Positions 18,256 to 27,524 are shown, numbered from the stretch's first letter. The stretch is 64,000 bases of DNA from JAWHTC01 sp032586155 (GCF_032586155.1 NZ_JAWHTC010000002.1:744001-808000); one strand, 5' to 3'. The notes: a model not told the origin generated them from the sequence alone. Made by a program: numbers and translations.

Positions 18256-19770
18256 TTATTGCAGGCGCTGCCCGTTGGCGAGGATTGAGCCGTCCTTCTT
18301 GACCTCGATCTTGGTCGAGTAGACGTCGTCGCCGGTCTGCTGGGCGAACATGCCAAGCATCATCGGCATCATGCCGATGTCGCCTTCGGACACCAGGCCC
18401 ATCTCGACCAGTTTGCCCGCCAGCGTGTTGGCACCCGACAGGCGCAAGTCAACCGCGCCGTCCATGCCCTGCGTACCGCCCGACATCAGCGCGCTCATGA
18501 AGTCGACCACGACACCGCCCTTGCCGACAAGCGACGCACCGGCGGCGCTGACCTGCAGCATGTTCAGGTTCAGCGACTCAACCTCGCCGGGGATGCCAAG
18601 CTCGCCACGCTCCACCGCTTCGAGCTGTTCCGGGTCCATCAAATCAAAGCCCAGCTTGCCGCGGCCGCTGAGATCGACAGCCACGGTGGCCGGATCACGC
18701 GGCAGGTTGCCTTGCGGATCGACCAAGCTCCAGATCAGGTCGGAGGTGGTGAAATCGGCCAGGGTCAGGCCAACACCGAAGTCCTTCATGTCATCCGATT
18801 TCGACACCGGCAGGATCAGCTTGAAGCCAAGCTCGCCCAGGGCCGCCTCGATCGGGAAGGGGATGTCACCGCCCATCATGTTCACCTTCTGACCGGCAAC
18901 GTTGATGACGTATTTGATCATGTCCTGCGACATGCCGATATCGAAGCTGCCCGAATCCGAGCTGGTGCTGGCCTTGATGGTTTCGCCGCGTTCGATAAAG
19001 GCAAAGTCCATCTTGCCGCCGGTATAGGAATACTTGCCATCCACCGCAAAGCCGGCCTTGAGCATGTTGGCCATGTTGTTCACGTCGAACTCACCCATCG
19101 GAACGCTCAGGGTTCCGTCGAACATCAGCTGGTTCAGCCCACCGACCAGATCGAGCTTTTCGGCGGCATTGTCGGGATTGGCGAAGTTCATCTTGTAGGT
19201 GATCGAAGCCGCCGACATCTTCTGGGCAATGTTGCGCAGGTTGGACACCTTCATCGACGAACTGCCCGAGATATCATTGATCGACAGGTTGGCCGAACCG
19301 ATCGGAATGACCTCGCCTTCAGCCACGATCTCTTTGAGCATCAGGCCCACGGCGTTGGCCGAATAGGTATAGGTCATGTCGTTGACCGCGCCCGACACCA
19401 CCATCGACAGGTTGTCATTGGTGTAGTCCATCGTGATCTTGACTTCGTCATCCACCGTGACGACCATCGGCTGCGACGCAGGCAAGCTCACCGCAACGGT
19501 GCCGTCGCCCTGATCGGTAAAGTTCAGCTGGCCCATGTTGATCGAAACGGTGACATCCTCTTCGGGAATGGCCACGTTCATGGTCAGGTCGCTCACGGTC
19601 AGCGTATTGCCCGACATCGCCTCGGAGGCGGAGACATCATAGCCGAAACCGCTCATATAAGCTTTCCAATCACCCCAAACTTCCTGGGCACTCACGTCGG
19701 CAAATGCGGCCGAGCCCATCATCAAAGATACAATTGCGGTCGAACCGCTCAATTTCATCCATTTCGACAT
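18256..19770 (-). CDS. DUF2125 family secreted protein, paralogue 2
   Basis: 504 residues with a signal peptide (about residues 1-24, ending SAAFADVSAQ). It is acidic, rich in Gly, Met, Ser and Asp, and ends ILANGQRLQ like its neighbour. Periplasmic location is likely. DUF2125 function is unknown; the size and long beta-rich repeats suggest a lipid- or polymer-binding domain, which is inference only. A ribosome site, AAAGGACATG, leads into the ATG at 19770. It is transcribed toward paralogue 1 and diverges from the SDR gene. Confidence 0.8.
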   Translation of the reverse strand: MSKWMKLSGSTAIVSLMMGSAAFADVSAQEVWGDWKAYMSGFGYDVSASEAMSGNTLTVSDLTMNVAIPEEDVTVSINMGQLNFTDQGDGTVAVSLPASQPMVVTVDDEVKITMDYTNDNLSMVVSGAVNDMTYTYSANAVGLMLKEIVAEGEVIPIGSANLSINDISGSSSMKVSNLRNIAQKMSAASITYKMNFANPDNAAEKLDLVGGLNQLMFDGTLSVPMGEFDVNNMANMLKAGFAVDGKYSYTGGKMDFAFIERGETIKASTSSDSGSFDIGMSQDMIKYVINVAGQKVNMMGGDIPFPIEAALGELGFKLILPVSKSDDMKDFGVGLTLADFTTSDLIWSLVDPQGNLPRDPATVAVDLSGRGKLGFDLMDPEQLEAVERGELGIPGEVESLNLNMLQVSAAGASLVGKGGVVVDFMSALMSGGTQGMDGAVDLRLSGANTLAGKLVEMGLVSEGDIGMMPMMLGMFAQQTGDDVYSTKIEVKKDGSILANGQRLQ

Positions 19771-19897
19771 ATCATGTCCTTTCAGCCAATATTCTTAATC
19801 AATCTCTGCCCTTAAAGGGCGAGAATCAAGGCCCTTCGCACTGGACCGTTACCCAGCGGGAGTTTACCACGGTCCGACAAGGGTGAGGGAGGCGCGA

Positions 19898-20650
19898 ATG
19901 ACGCACTTGACAGGAAAAACCGCTCTGATCACCGGCGCAAGCCGGGGGATCGGCGAGGCCACGGCCCGGCTGTTTGCGGAAATGGGCGCGAATGTCGTTC
20001 TGGCGGCACGCGGCAAAGGCGAGATCGAAAAGATCGCGGGAGACATCGGGGACGCGGCACGAGCAGTTTCCTGTGATGTCAGTCAGTTCGAGGACGTGAA
20101 AGCCGCGGTTGACCTGGCCGTAGACAGCTTTGGCGGGCTCGACATCGTGATTGGCAACGCGGGCGTGATCGAGCCGATTTCGCACCTCGCGGATTCGGAC
20201 CCCGAAGAATGGGGCAAGGTGATCGATATCAACCTCAAGGGCGTCTATTACGGCATGCGCTGTGCCATGCCGGTGATGCAGGCGGCGGGCGGTGGCACGA
20301 TCATCACGATCTCGTCAGGCGCGGCACATAACGCGCTGGAGGGCTGGTCGCATTACTGCGCCTCGAAGGCCGGCGCGGCGATGATGACCATGGCCTGCCA
20401 CAAGGAAGGGGCCGAACATGGCATCCGCGCCATGGGCCTGTCGCCGGGCACGGTGGCAACGCAAATGCAGCGCGAGATAAAGGTCACCGGCATCAACCCG
20501 GTGGCGCAACTGGAATGGGAAGATCACATCCCGCCCGAGTGGCCCGCCAAATGCCTGGTCTGGATGTGTTCAGAGGATAGCAATGCCTGGCTGGGGCAGG
20601 AAATCTCGCTGCGCGACGACAACATCCGCGCGAGGATCGGTGTGGCATGA
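19898..20650 (+). CDS. Short-chain dehydrogenase/reductase
   Basis: 250 residues with the classical SDR marks: NAD(P)-binding TGASRGIGEA near residue 14, NAGV after the fourth strand, catalytic Ser in ISSGAAH and the YCASK motif (Tyr-x-x-x-Lys). The C-terminal WMCSEDSNAWLGQEISLR is an SDR-type substrate loop. Substrate unknown. GGGAGG six bases before the ATG at 19898 fixes the start. The next gene, an enoyl-CoA hydratase, starts inside its stop (ATGA), which points to acyl-CoA or related alcohol metabolism. Confidence 0.9.
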   Translation: MTHLTGKTALITGASRGIGEATARLFAEMGANVVLAARGKGEIEKIAGDIGDAARAVSCDVSQFEDVKAAVDLAVDSFGGLDIVIGNAGVIEPISHLADSDPEEWGKVIDINLKGVYYGMRCAMPVMQAAGGGTIITISSGAAHNALEGWSHYCASKAGAAMMTMACHKEGAEHGIRAMGLSPGTVATQMQREIKVTGINPVAQLEWEDHIPPEWPAKCLVWMCSEDSNAWLGQEISLRDDNIRARIGVA

Positions 20651-21264
20651 GCGCGATTGAGCTGGAGAAAGACGGCGGGTTGTGGACCGTCACGCTGAAC
20701 CGCCCCGACAAGGCCAATTCGCTGACCCGCGCGATGCTGGAAGAACTGGCCGATATCGCCGAGGCGGCGGTGGACGCCCGCGTGCTGATTCTGACCGGGC
20801 GGGGCCGCGTGTTCTCGGCCGGAGCCGATCTGGATGAGGCCAAGGCGGGGCTGGCGCTGTCGCCGGTCTGGGAACGCCTGTCCGGTGCGATTGCCGCCCT
20901 GCCCGGCCTGTCGATTGCGGCACTGAACGGCACGCTGGCCGGTGGGGCCATGGGCATGGCGCTGGCCTGTGATCTGCGGATCGCGGTGCCGGGGGCGAAG
21001 TTCTTTTACCCGGTAATGAAGCTGGGCTTTCTGCCGCAACCCTCGGACCCGGCGCGGATGGCGGCGCTTGTCGGTCCTTCACGGGCCAAACTGATCCTGA
21101 TGGGCGGGCAAAAGATCGAAGCACCCGAGGCGTTGCAAATGGGTCTGGTAGATCGGATCGTCGAAGGCGAGGCGTTGCTGGACACAGCGCGCGGGATCGC
21201 CGCTGACACGCTGACCGCCAAGCCCGAGATCGCAACCGGGATCAAACGGCTGTGCCAGGGGTAG
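20647..21264 (+). CDS. Enoyl-CoA hydratase/isomerase family protein
   Basis: 205 residues, shorter than the usual crotonase of about 260. The oxyanion-hole signature is seen in SAGADLDEAK and the second in ALNGTLAGGAMGMALACDLR. The two catalytic Glu positions of true hydratases cannot be confirmed: the second half reads KLGFLPQPSDPARMAALVG, so isomerase or another crotonase activity is possible. ATGA overlap with the SDR gene makes them one unit. The C-terminal trimerisation helix is short. Structured element copy B begins 17 nt after its stop. Confidence 0.88.
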   Translation: MSAIELEKDGGLWTVTLNRPDKANSLTRAMLEELADIAEAAVDARVLILTGRGRVFSAGADLDEAKAGLALSPVWERLSGAIAALPGLSIAALNGTLAGGAMGMALACDLRIAVPGAKFFYPVMKLGFLPQPSDPARMAALVGPSRAKLILMGGQKIEAPEALQMGLVDRIVEGEALLDTARGIAADTLTAKPEIATGIKRLCQG

Positions 21265-21280
21265 ATTGAGGGGGCCGTGC

Positions 21281-21468
21281 AATTAACTGCCCGCGGGGTG
21301 GTGATCCGCCGGCTATTTGGCCAGTTTATCTCGCAAGCTTTCGGAGAACTTCCATCGACGCGCTGCCATTTCGTTATCACCAGCCCGCCGAGACGGGCAG
21401 GTGATTGCGCGGCGGCTTCGCCTTGATTCCGCGCAGGCTCGTTTTCTAACCGGTGCGTTTCTCTGCCC
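21281..21468 (+). repeat. Three-copy structured element, copy B
   Basis: AATTAACTGCCCG (21281-21293) pairs with CGGGCAGGTGATT (21394-21406), with one G-T wobble and one mismatch. GGG-G-TGGTGAT (to 21305) pairs with ATCACCA-G-CCC (21376-21386). The 3' block GCGCGGCGGCTTCGCCT with CCGCGC follows at 21407-21434, then a pyrimidine-rich tail. At the outer stem its bases differ from copies A and C but pairing is kept. Confidence 0.8.
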
Positions 21469-21520
21469 TTCGCACCCTGTCCCGATCCGTGATAGCCTTG
21501 ACTGAAACGGAGGGCCGCTC

Positions 21521-22720
21521 ATGCATGTCGTCGCAGATACCGAACAGCTTGTCACCGATGGGGTGATCAACGAAGCCCAAGCCGAGGAAATCCGCAAACG
21601 CGGGCGGCAGGCGATGATGGCGCTGGCGATCAACTCGATCCTCAGCTTCGGCATTCTGGCCGCCACGCTGGGACTGATCTTCTGGCTGGGCAATGCAGCC
21701 GCCGTTGCGGTGTTTGGCCTTGCCATGCTGATCGGCGGCATGGCGATCCTGTTTGCCGGGGGCGAAATGTACCGGATGTTCGGCAACGCCGCCGCGCTGA
21801 TAGGCGCGGGCATGCTGATCGGCGGGGCGGCGGTCGAACTTTTGGACAAATACGAAAGCTCGGCCGGGCCGGTGATGACACTTGGCGGAGCGATCCTGGT
21901 GGTGGTCTTTACCATGGCCTTTCTCAGGGCCCGGGACACCGCCGCCTTTGTCACCGGCACGATCCTGTTGATGGGATTCGCCTTTCATCTCGTCGGGCTG
22001 GGGTTCTGGATGGAGCAGGCCGGGCAAACCGGGCTGACCAAGGCACTGTTCTTCCTCTATGCCGCCGCCGCGCTGGCGGGGCTGGGATGGTTCGTCGATG
22101 TGCGGCTGATTACGGCCTTCGCGATCGTGCCCTTTGCCCAGGCGCTCGACACCGGCACCGCGTATTTCCATGCCATGTATGTGTTCTATTCCCCGGAACC
22201 GACGCTTTCGATCCTGCAGATGGCGTTGTTGATGACCGTCACCCTGCTGATCGTGCGCCACCGGCCCGAACGGTTGGCACGCCATGCCCGCATTCTGGCG
22301 ATCTTGGGGTTCATCGTGGCCAATCTCTGCGCGCTGGTCGGCTCGCTCTGGGGCGACGTCGTGGGCGAAACCATGTGGGGACCCCAGCGCGCCGCCTTTA
22401 CCGGCGATGGTTCCTGGGACGCGTGGCGCGCGGCGCGCGAGGCCTGGCGCGAAACGGCAATCGAGATTTCCGAGGGCGCGTTCACGGTGTTCTGGGCGGT
22501 GGCGCTGGCCGGAATGATTGCCTATTCGGCCTGGCGCGGGCATCGCGGGCTGTTCAACACCGCGATCACTTTCGCCGCGATCCACGCCTATACCCAGCTG
22601 TTCGAAAGCTTCGGCGACGAACCGTTGGCCTATGTCATCGGTGGCTTGGCGGCGATCCCGCTGGCCTGGGGCATGTGGCGGCTGGATCACTGGATGACCT
22701 CGCAAACGGAAGCCGGCTGA
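21521..22720 (+). CDS. Polytopic membrane protein, DUF2157-like
   Basis: 399 residues. A short cytoplasmic start (TDGVINEAQAEEIRKRG) resembles the N-terminal DUF2157 segment, followed by about 11 hydrophobic helices packed as pairs. Two long loops, WGPQRAAFTGDGSWDAW and the region around FYSPEPT, interrupt them. No transport or catalytic motif is evident and I assign no function. Upstream lies structured element copy B, so its promoter must be in or just after that element. Confidence 0.75.
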   Translation: MHVVADTEQLVTDGVINEAQAEEIRKRGRQAMMALAINSILSFGILAATLGLIFWLGNAAAVAVFGLAMLIGGMAILFAGGEMYRMFGNAAALIGAGMLIGGAAVELLDKYESSAGPVMTLGGAILVVVFTMAFLRARDTAAFVTGTILLMGFAFHLVGLGFWMEQAGQTGLTKALFFLYAAAALAGLGWFVDVRLITAFAIVPFAQALDTGTAYFHAMYVFYSPEPTLSILQMALLMTVTLLIVRHRPERLARHARILAILGFIVANLCALVGSLWGDVVGETMWGPQRAAFTGDGSWDAWRAAREAWRETAIEISEGAFTVFWAVALAGMIAYSAWRGHRGLFNTAITFAAIHAYTQLFESFGDEPLAYVIGGLAAIPLAWGMWRLDHWMTSQTEAG

Positions 22721-22787
22721 ACCACTCGCCTCGCTCTCAAAGTCGTGTCTTGCGAGGCGCACCCTTACCGCAAGGGGGCGAAGCGCT

Positions 22788-23084
22788 TCACCGCAAGCGC
22801 CGGTTTCCCGGGGTTTTCGAGCGGAACTCGGGCGGGCGCTTTGCCACCCACCGAATGAACTTCGCAAGTCGAGGATGCGCGCGCAGCGCCGCGATGGTGT
22901 TGAACTCCCGCGCCAACTCGCTCTCGCTCAACGTCGCGTGGATTTCCGAATGGCAGATCTGGTGCAACAGCACCGTCTCGCTTCCCTTGCCACCACGCAG
23001 GCGCGGCACAAGGTGATGACGGCTTTGAGGAGCGCCCAACGGGATCACCCTGTCGCATAATGGGCAGATCGGTTGATCTGTCAC
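22788..23084 (-). CDS. HNH endonuclease-fold protein
   Basis: 98 residues from the GTG at 23084. CPLCDRVIP supplies one zinc pair and the HHLVPRLRGGKGSETVLLHQ segment holds the HNH core, followed by ICHSEIHATLSE. The family includes nicking or homing-type enzymes as well as HNH proteins of unknown role. An ATG at 23120 would add 12 residues, but the family normally begins close to the first Cys pair, and the GTG has a G-rich ribosome site. It diverges from mscS. Confidence 0.78.
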   Translation of the reverse strand: MTDQPICPLCDRVIPLGAPQSRHHLVPRLRGGKGSETVLLHQICHSEIHATLSESELAREFNTIAALRAHPRLAKFIRWVAKRPPEFRSKTPGNRRLR

Positions 23085-23137
23085 GCAACACCCCCTTGTT
23101 TCCCCGGTCCTGATCGGCAATTCATGGAGCCCAGTTT

Positions 23138-24556
23138 ATGAGTAGGAAGATCGCCATGGAAGGCCAACCGGAAATCATCACCAAGGCGCTGGACTATGCC
23201 CAGCAAGGCTGGGACATCGCCAAGACCTGGTTGATGTCACCGGCGGCATGGTCACAGTTCGGGCTGCTGTTGGCGGCCTTTTTGCTGGCGCTGCTGATTA
23301 CCCGCAAGCTGCGCCCGGTCCTGACCAAGCTGCTCACGCCTCCGCCCGGACAGACCAACATCATCGCCCAAGCGCGGCGTTTTGTGCTGATCTTCGTTCC
23401 GCTGGTCCTGCCGCTTCTGGCCTATGTGTTGACCGGGATCGGTGAAAGTGTGGTCCGGTCGCTGTTTGATTCCGGCGCGGTGATCGCATTCGGCAAACGC
23501 GTCTTCCTGTTCCTGGCCGCCCGCATCCTGGTCAAGGAAATCATCAGCGACCCGTTCCTCAAGATGCTGGGCAAGTTCGTCCTGATCCCCGTGGCCGCGC
23601 TTTATGCCGTGGGCCTTCTGGAACTGGTGTTCGAAAAACTGAACGAAACCATTATCCAGCTTGGCAATATCTCTTTCTCGGTCATGTCGCTGGTGCGCGG
23701 TGTGATTGCCGGCTCGATCCTGTTCTGGCTCGGACGCTGGTCGAACGATCAGAGCTCGGCCTTCATCGCCAAGCAGGAAGAAATGCGCCCGGCAACGCGG
23801 ACGCTGGCGCAGAAGACCGCCGAGGTGCTGATCTTTGGCGTCGCCTTCCTGCTGTTGATGAACATCATGGGTATTTCGCTCACCTCACTGGCGGTGCTGG
23901 GTGGCGCCATCGGTGTTGGCATCGGCTTTGGCCTGCAACAGATCGCGTCGAACTTTATCTCTGGCGTGATCCTTCTGCTCGAAGGGCAGTCCACGGTGGG
24001 TGATTATGTCGAACTGGACGGCGGCGAGGCTGGGACCATCGTCAAGATGACCGCCCGGGCGGCGATACTGGAAACCTATGATGGCCGCTGGATCGTGGTG
24101 CCGAACGAGCACTTTATCACCACCCGCGTGGTCAACTATTCCGACTCGGGTTCGGCCAACCGTTACGAGGCGCCCTTCTCGGTCAGTTACAAGACCGATA
24201 TCAACCTTGTGCCCGGCATCATCGAAGAGGCGGTGGGCAATTTGGATTTCGTTCTGTCGGGTGGGGACGGCGGCGAGTTGGACCCAGACTGCGAGCTGCG
24301 CGCCTTCGGCGAAAACGGTGTCGAGTTTGCCGTCGAGTTCTGGGTCAACGGCATTGATGACGGCAAGAACAAGTTCACCCCACGGGTGCTGTTTGCGATC
24401 TGGAATGCACTCAAGGACAACGATATCGAGATCCCCTATCCGCAGCGGGTGGTCGAACTCAAAGGTCTTGATCGGCCAGCGCCGCGCACGGCGCCAGCAC
24501 CTGCGGCCAAACCCAAAGCGGTCAAGGTTGCCCCGAAACCGAAGCCTGAAGCGTGA
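23138..24556 (+). CDS. MscS family mechanosensitive channel
   Basis: 472 residues. N-terminal hydrophobic helices precede the pore helix SLAVLGGAIGVGIGFGLQQ, with its Gly/Ala packing, and the beta domain QSTVGDYVELDG plus VVPNEHFITTRVVNYS that is the MscS hallmark. The C-terminal tail is rich in Pro, Ala and Lys (AAKPKAVKVAPKPKPEA) and probably cytoplasmic. It releases solutes at hypo-osmotic shock. Start could be the ATG at 23156. The stop overlaps the next gene (GTGA). Confidence 0.9.
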   Translation: MSRKIAMEGQPEIITKALDYAQQGWDIAKTWLMSPAAWSQFGLLLAAFLLALLITRKLRPVLTKLLTPPPGQTNIIAQARRFVLIFVPLVLPLLAYVLTGIGESVVRSLFDSGAVIAFGKRVFLFLAARILVKEIISDPFLKMLGKFVLIPVAALYAVGLLELVFEKLNETIIQLGNISFSVMSLVRGVIAGSILFWLGRWSNDQSSAFIAKQEEMRPATRTLAQKTAEVLIFGVAFLLLMNIMGISLTSLAVLGGAIGVGIGFGLQQIASNFISGVILLLEGQSTVGDYVELDGGEAGTIVKMTARAAILETYDGRWIVVPNEHFITTRVVNYSDSGSANRYEAPFSVSYKTDINLVPGIIEEAVGNLDFVLSGGDGGELDPDCELRAFGENGVEFAVEFWVNGIDDGKNKFTPRVLFAIWNALKDNDIEIPYPQRVVELKGLDRPAPRTAPAPAAKPKAVKVAPKPKPEA

Positions 24557-25704
24557 GTGACGCATTGGTCATCGGTGCGGGGCCGGCGGGGTTGATGGCA
24601 GCCGGAGAACTGGCGCGGGCCGGGCTTTCAGTGACGGTGGCCGAAGCCAAACCGTCGCCCGCGCGCAAATTCCTGATGGCGGGCAAGTCCGGATTGAATC
24701 TGACCAAGGACGAACCGTTCGAGACATTTCTGAATGCCTTTGGCAGCGCGGCGCACACCCTGCGCCCGATGCTGTCGGAGTTTGGACCGGACGAGGTGAA
24801 AGACTGGGCCGAGGGGCTGGGGCAAGAGGTTTTCACCGGCTCGTCGGGCCGGGTGTTCCCCAAGGCGATGAAGGCCTCGCCGTTGCTCAGATCCTGGCTG
24901 AATCAACTGGGCGATCTGGGGGTGGCATTGCGCACGCGGTGGCGTTGGATGGGCGGCGATGATTTCGACACACCAGAGGGGATTGTAACGCTGGCACCCA
25001 AGGTGACGGTGCTCGCTTGTGGCGGGTCAAGCTGGTCGCGGTTGGGGTCGGACGGGGCCTGGACGGGGCAGTTTGAAACCGATGATCTGGCACCGTTCAA
25101 GCCCGCCAATATGGGCTTCGTCGTGGGGTGGTCTGATCACATGGCGCGCCATTTCGGGTCCCCGGTTAAGAACGTCCTTCTGAAGGCCGGGGACACGCAG
25201 GTGAAGGGCGAGTTCGTGATCTCGACCCGCGGTGTTGAGGGTGGCGGCATCTATGCCGTATCTGCGGCACTGCGAGAGGGCGCGCCGTTGGTGCTTGATC
25301 TGTTGCCTGACTTGAGTGTGGGGCAAATCCGTGACCGGCTTGCAAAGCGGCGGGTTAAGGAAAGCCTGTCGAATGCGTTGCGCAAGTATCTCAGGCTCGA
25401 CCCGGTCAAACAGGCGCTGGTGATGGAATTCGCAAGGCCGTTGCCGGATGACATAACCCCGTTGCTCAAGGCGATGCCAGTGCGCCATCAGGGACCTCGC
25501 CCGATCGACGAGGCGATTTCCACGGCCGGTGGCCTGCGGTTCAACGCGCTGGACGAAGGTTTGATGCTGCGTGATCGGCCCGGTTGGTTTGCCTGCGGCG
25601 AAATGTTGGATTGGGAGGCACCGACGGGGGGGTACCTACTGACGGGTTGCCTGGCAACCGGGAGATGGGCGGGACGACATGCGGCGCGTTGGGTTCAGAA
25701 ATAG
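24553..25704 (+). CDS. BaiN/HI0933-like flavoprotein (TIGR03862 type)
   Basis: 383 residues beginning at GTG. The dinucleotide fold is GAGPAGLMAAGELARAG, and the family motif GKSGLNLTKDE follows (glycine-rich FAD contact). A third block, TLAPKVTVLACGGSSWSRLG, and the end, FACGEMLDWEAPTGGYLLTG, close the FAD site. These proteins are predicted FAD-dependent oxidoreductases of unclear substrate. GTGA overlap with mscS means coupled translation. Structured element copy C follows its stop by 10 nt. Confidence 0.88.
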   Translation: MSDALVIGAGPAGLMAAGELARAGLSVTVAEAKPSPARKFLMAGKSGLNLTKDEPFETFLNAFGSAAHTLRPMLSEFGPDEVKDWAEGLGQEVFTGSSGRVFPKAMKASPLLRSWLNQLGDLGVALRTRWRWMGGDDFDTPEGIVTLAPKVTVLACGGSSWSRLGSDGAWTGQFETDDLAPFKPANMGFVVGWSDHMARHFGSPVKNVLLKAGDTQVKGEFVISTRGVEGGGIYAVSAALREGAPLVLDLLPDLSVGQIRDRLAKRRVKESLSNALRKYLRLDPVKQALVMEFARPLPDDITPLLKAMPVRHQGPRPIDEAISTAGGLRFNALDEGLMLRDRPGWFACGEMLDWEAPTGGYLLTGCLATGRWAGRHAARWVQK

Positions 25705-25713
25705 CTGCGAGGC

Positions 25714-25895
25714 CACCAGACCGCGGGGTGGTGAGCCAACTTCGGTAAGGGCCCCTTTATGTCTGAGAAATCTTCACGAACTAACAGCGTCACGCACACT
25801 CTCATAAATCACCAGTCCCAAGGAGCGGTCTGGTGCTTTCGCGGCGGCTTCGCCTTGAGTCCGCTTGGGTGCTTCTTGGAGACGTTTCTTCAACC
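25714..25895 (+). repeat. Three-copy structured element, copy C
   Basis: CACCAGACCGC (25714-25724) pairs perfectly with GCGGTCTGGTG (25825-25835). GGG-G-TGGTGA (25725-25734) pairs with TCACCA (25809-25814) plus CCC. The block CGCGGCGGCTTCGCCT with CCGC follows, then a tail ending GTTTCTTCAACC that matches the end of copy A. GAAATC-TT-CACGAACT at 25767-25782 matches a stretch in copy A (12531-12546). The end overlaps the stop of the minus-strand gene at 25890. Confidence 0.8.
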
Positions 25896-26348
25896 CCGCC
25901 CCGCGATCCGCGTAAACAAGCCCGGTTTTTCCGGTTCTTCATTGGCCACAGGCAAGGAATCGGGCTTGATCCGGCTGAGCACATAGCGTGGCAGGGTCCG
26001 TTCCCCGGACGAGCCACAACTTGCCCCCATCTTCCACGGGTCGAACAGTTTGACGAAACCCGGCGCTTTCAGGTCATCGACAAAGACGACGCCGCAGAAA
26101 GATCGGCTGCGTGCAGGTTCGTACATCTCAGCCACGCTCTTCAGCAGTGTCGCTAATTCCTCGGCGCTGGCCGTGGTGTCTGGCACGGCGTCGCTTTCAA
26201 GGTCATGGATGAACCATTCACCGCCGCTGGCTTCAAGAACCGGCCAAAACCGATCCAGCATTTGCCACATGGGAAAGCCATGAAGCTTGCCCTGGAATGC
26301 GTTCCAATAGGGCGTGTCGGGCAGCGGGGGTAAGGGGTCGTCACTCAT
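25890..26348 (-). CDS. Conserved hypothetical protein
   Basis: 152 residues, soluble, with no signal peptide or membrane helix. Notable features are the aromatic start (LPDTPYWNAFQGKLHGFP), an internal WFIHDLESDAVPDTT and the end LFTRIAGRG. I do not recognise a family with function; related Rhodobacteraceae proteins are unannotated. It lies downstream of the DMT exporter gene in the same direction (about 18 nt away) and ends inside structured element copy C. Confidence 0.7.
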   Translation of the reverse strand: MSDDPLPPLPDTPYWNAFQGKLHGFPMWQMLDRFWPVLEASGGEWFIHDLESDAVPDTTASAEELATLLKSVAEMYEPARSRSFCGVVFVDDLKAPGFVKLFDPWKMGASCGSSGERTLPRYVLSRIKPDSLPVANEEPEKPGLFTRIAGRG

Positions 26349-26366
26349 GCCCGGCAGTGTCGGCGA

Positions 26367-27326
26367 TCACTCTTGCGGCGTCAACGCGGCAGTCGCGCGC
26401 GCCTTCGCAGGCCGCTGCGCCAGGATCACGCCCAGCACCACAACCGCAGCCCCTGCCGCGTGCCGCCAGCTCCAACCGCCGCCCAGTGCCAGCATGATCA
26501 ACATGGCATAAAACGGCGCGGTATTGAGATGGAACGAAGCCAACGCTACGCCAAGGCGGCCGACAGAGGCGATCCATAGAAGCTGGCTGAGCGCCATCGA
26601 GCCGATGGCATAAAGCACCAGTGGGCCGAAATCGGCATATTGCAGGCCACCCTGAGGCAGGGCCGCGAAACCAAGCGAATAGCCGGCAAGAAAGATCACC
26701 GAGGTTGCCATCAGACCCCCGGCAAGGGTCAGGGTGGTGCGGCCAAGGTTCGTTTGGTCGGCCAGGCCCTTGATTGCCGCGCGGCTGCCCCAGACGAAGA
26801 GGAAGCACGAGGCCAGCATGGCCGCGATGCCCAGCGCAAGATCGCCGCCCTGCATCGGGCCGCTGACCACGATGACACCGCCGATGATCGAGGCCACGAG
26901 GCCGAAGGCGAAACCGCCGGTCAGACGCCGCCCGTCACGAGCCACCTCGATGATCACGGCCAGAACCGGTGAGGTCGACGCGATGATCGCCACGGTCACC
27001 GGATCGGTCAGCGCCTGCGCGACCAGCAAGAGCCAGGCACCAAGGCCGAAGCCGATGCCGCCGATCACGGCACCCTGTTTCCACTGCGCCCGCAGCACCG
27101 CCCGCGGCCCTTCGACGATGATCCAGATCGGGATGAGCATCATCACCGCCATCAGGAACCGCGCCGAGATCAGCGCCAGTGTCTCCCAGCGCTCCAGCAG
27201 CAGTTCCGCCGCCGGAAAACCCGCCGCCCATGTCAGCATCGAACCGGCGCAAAGCAGGTTGCCGGCAAACATGCCAGTGACGGGCGCTGCAGCAGTTGCG
27301 CGCAGGGGATCGGGGGCCAGGGACAT
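26367..27326 (-). CDS. EamA/DMT family transporter
   Basis: 319 residues with ten predicted membrane helices in two EamA repeats (about 20-150 and 165-300). The second repeat includes PQGGLQYADFGPLVLYAIG and the pore motif FHLNTAPFYAML. The family exports amino acids, metabolites or drugs; no substrate can be assigned. Its promoter lies in the 198-nt gap upstream (27327-27524), which otherwise holds nothing I recognise. The 152-residue hypothetical gene follows closely and may be co-transcribed. Confidence 0.85.
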   Translation of the reverse strand: MSLAPDPLRATAAAPVTGMFAGNLLCAGSMLTWAAGFPAAELLLERWETLALISARFLMAVMMLIPIWIIVEGPRAVLRAQWKQGAVIGGIGFGLGAWLLLVAQALTDPVTVAIIASTSPVLAVIIEVARDGRRLTGGFAFGLVASIIGGVIVVSGPMQGGDLALGIAAMLASCFLFVWGSRAAIKGLADQTNLGRTTLTLAGGLMATSVIFLAGYSLGFAALPQGGLQYADFGPLVLYAIGSMALSQLLWIASVGRLGVALASFHLNTAPFYAMLIMLALGGGWSWRHAAGAAVVVLGVILAQRPAKARATAALTPQE

Positions 27327-27524
27327 GGCCTCTCCTTCAGGTCAAATTGTCATGTACCAGGTCGTTAATTCGGCCCTTGCAACAAGAGATCGCACGAATC
27401 ACCCAGGCGCGTCTGATCCACGCGCGACATGGCGTCGGAAACGGAAGGCCTGTTTTCGACACGATGTCGCAAATGGGACAAGTGGCAGGATTTGTTAGGA
27501 AATTCCTAACTTCGGCGGCTTAAC

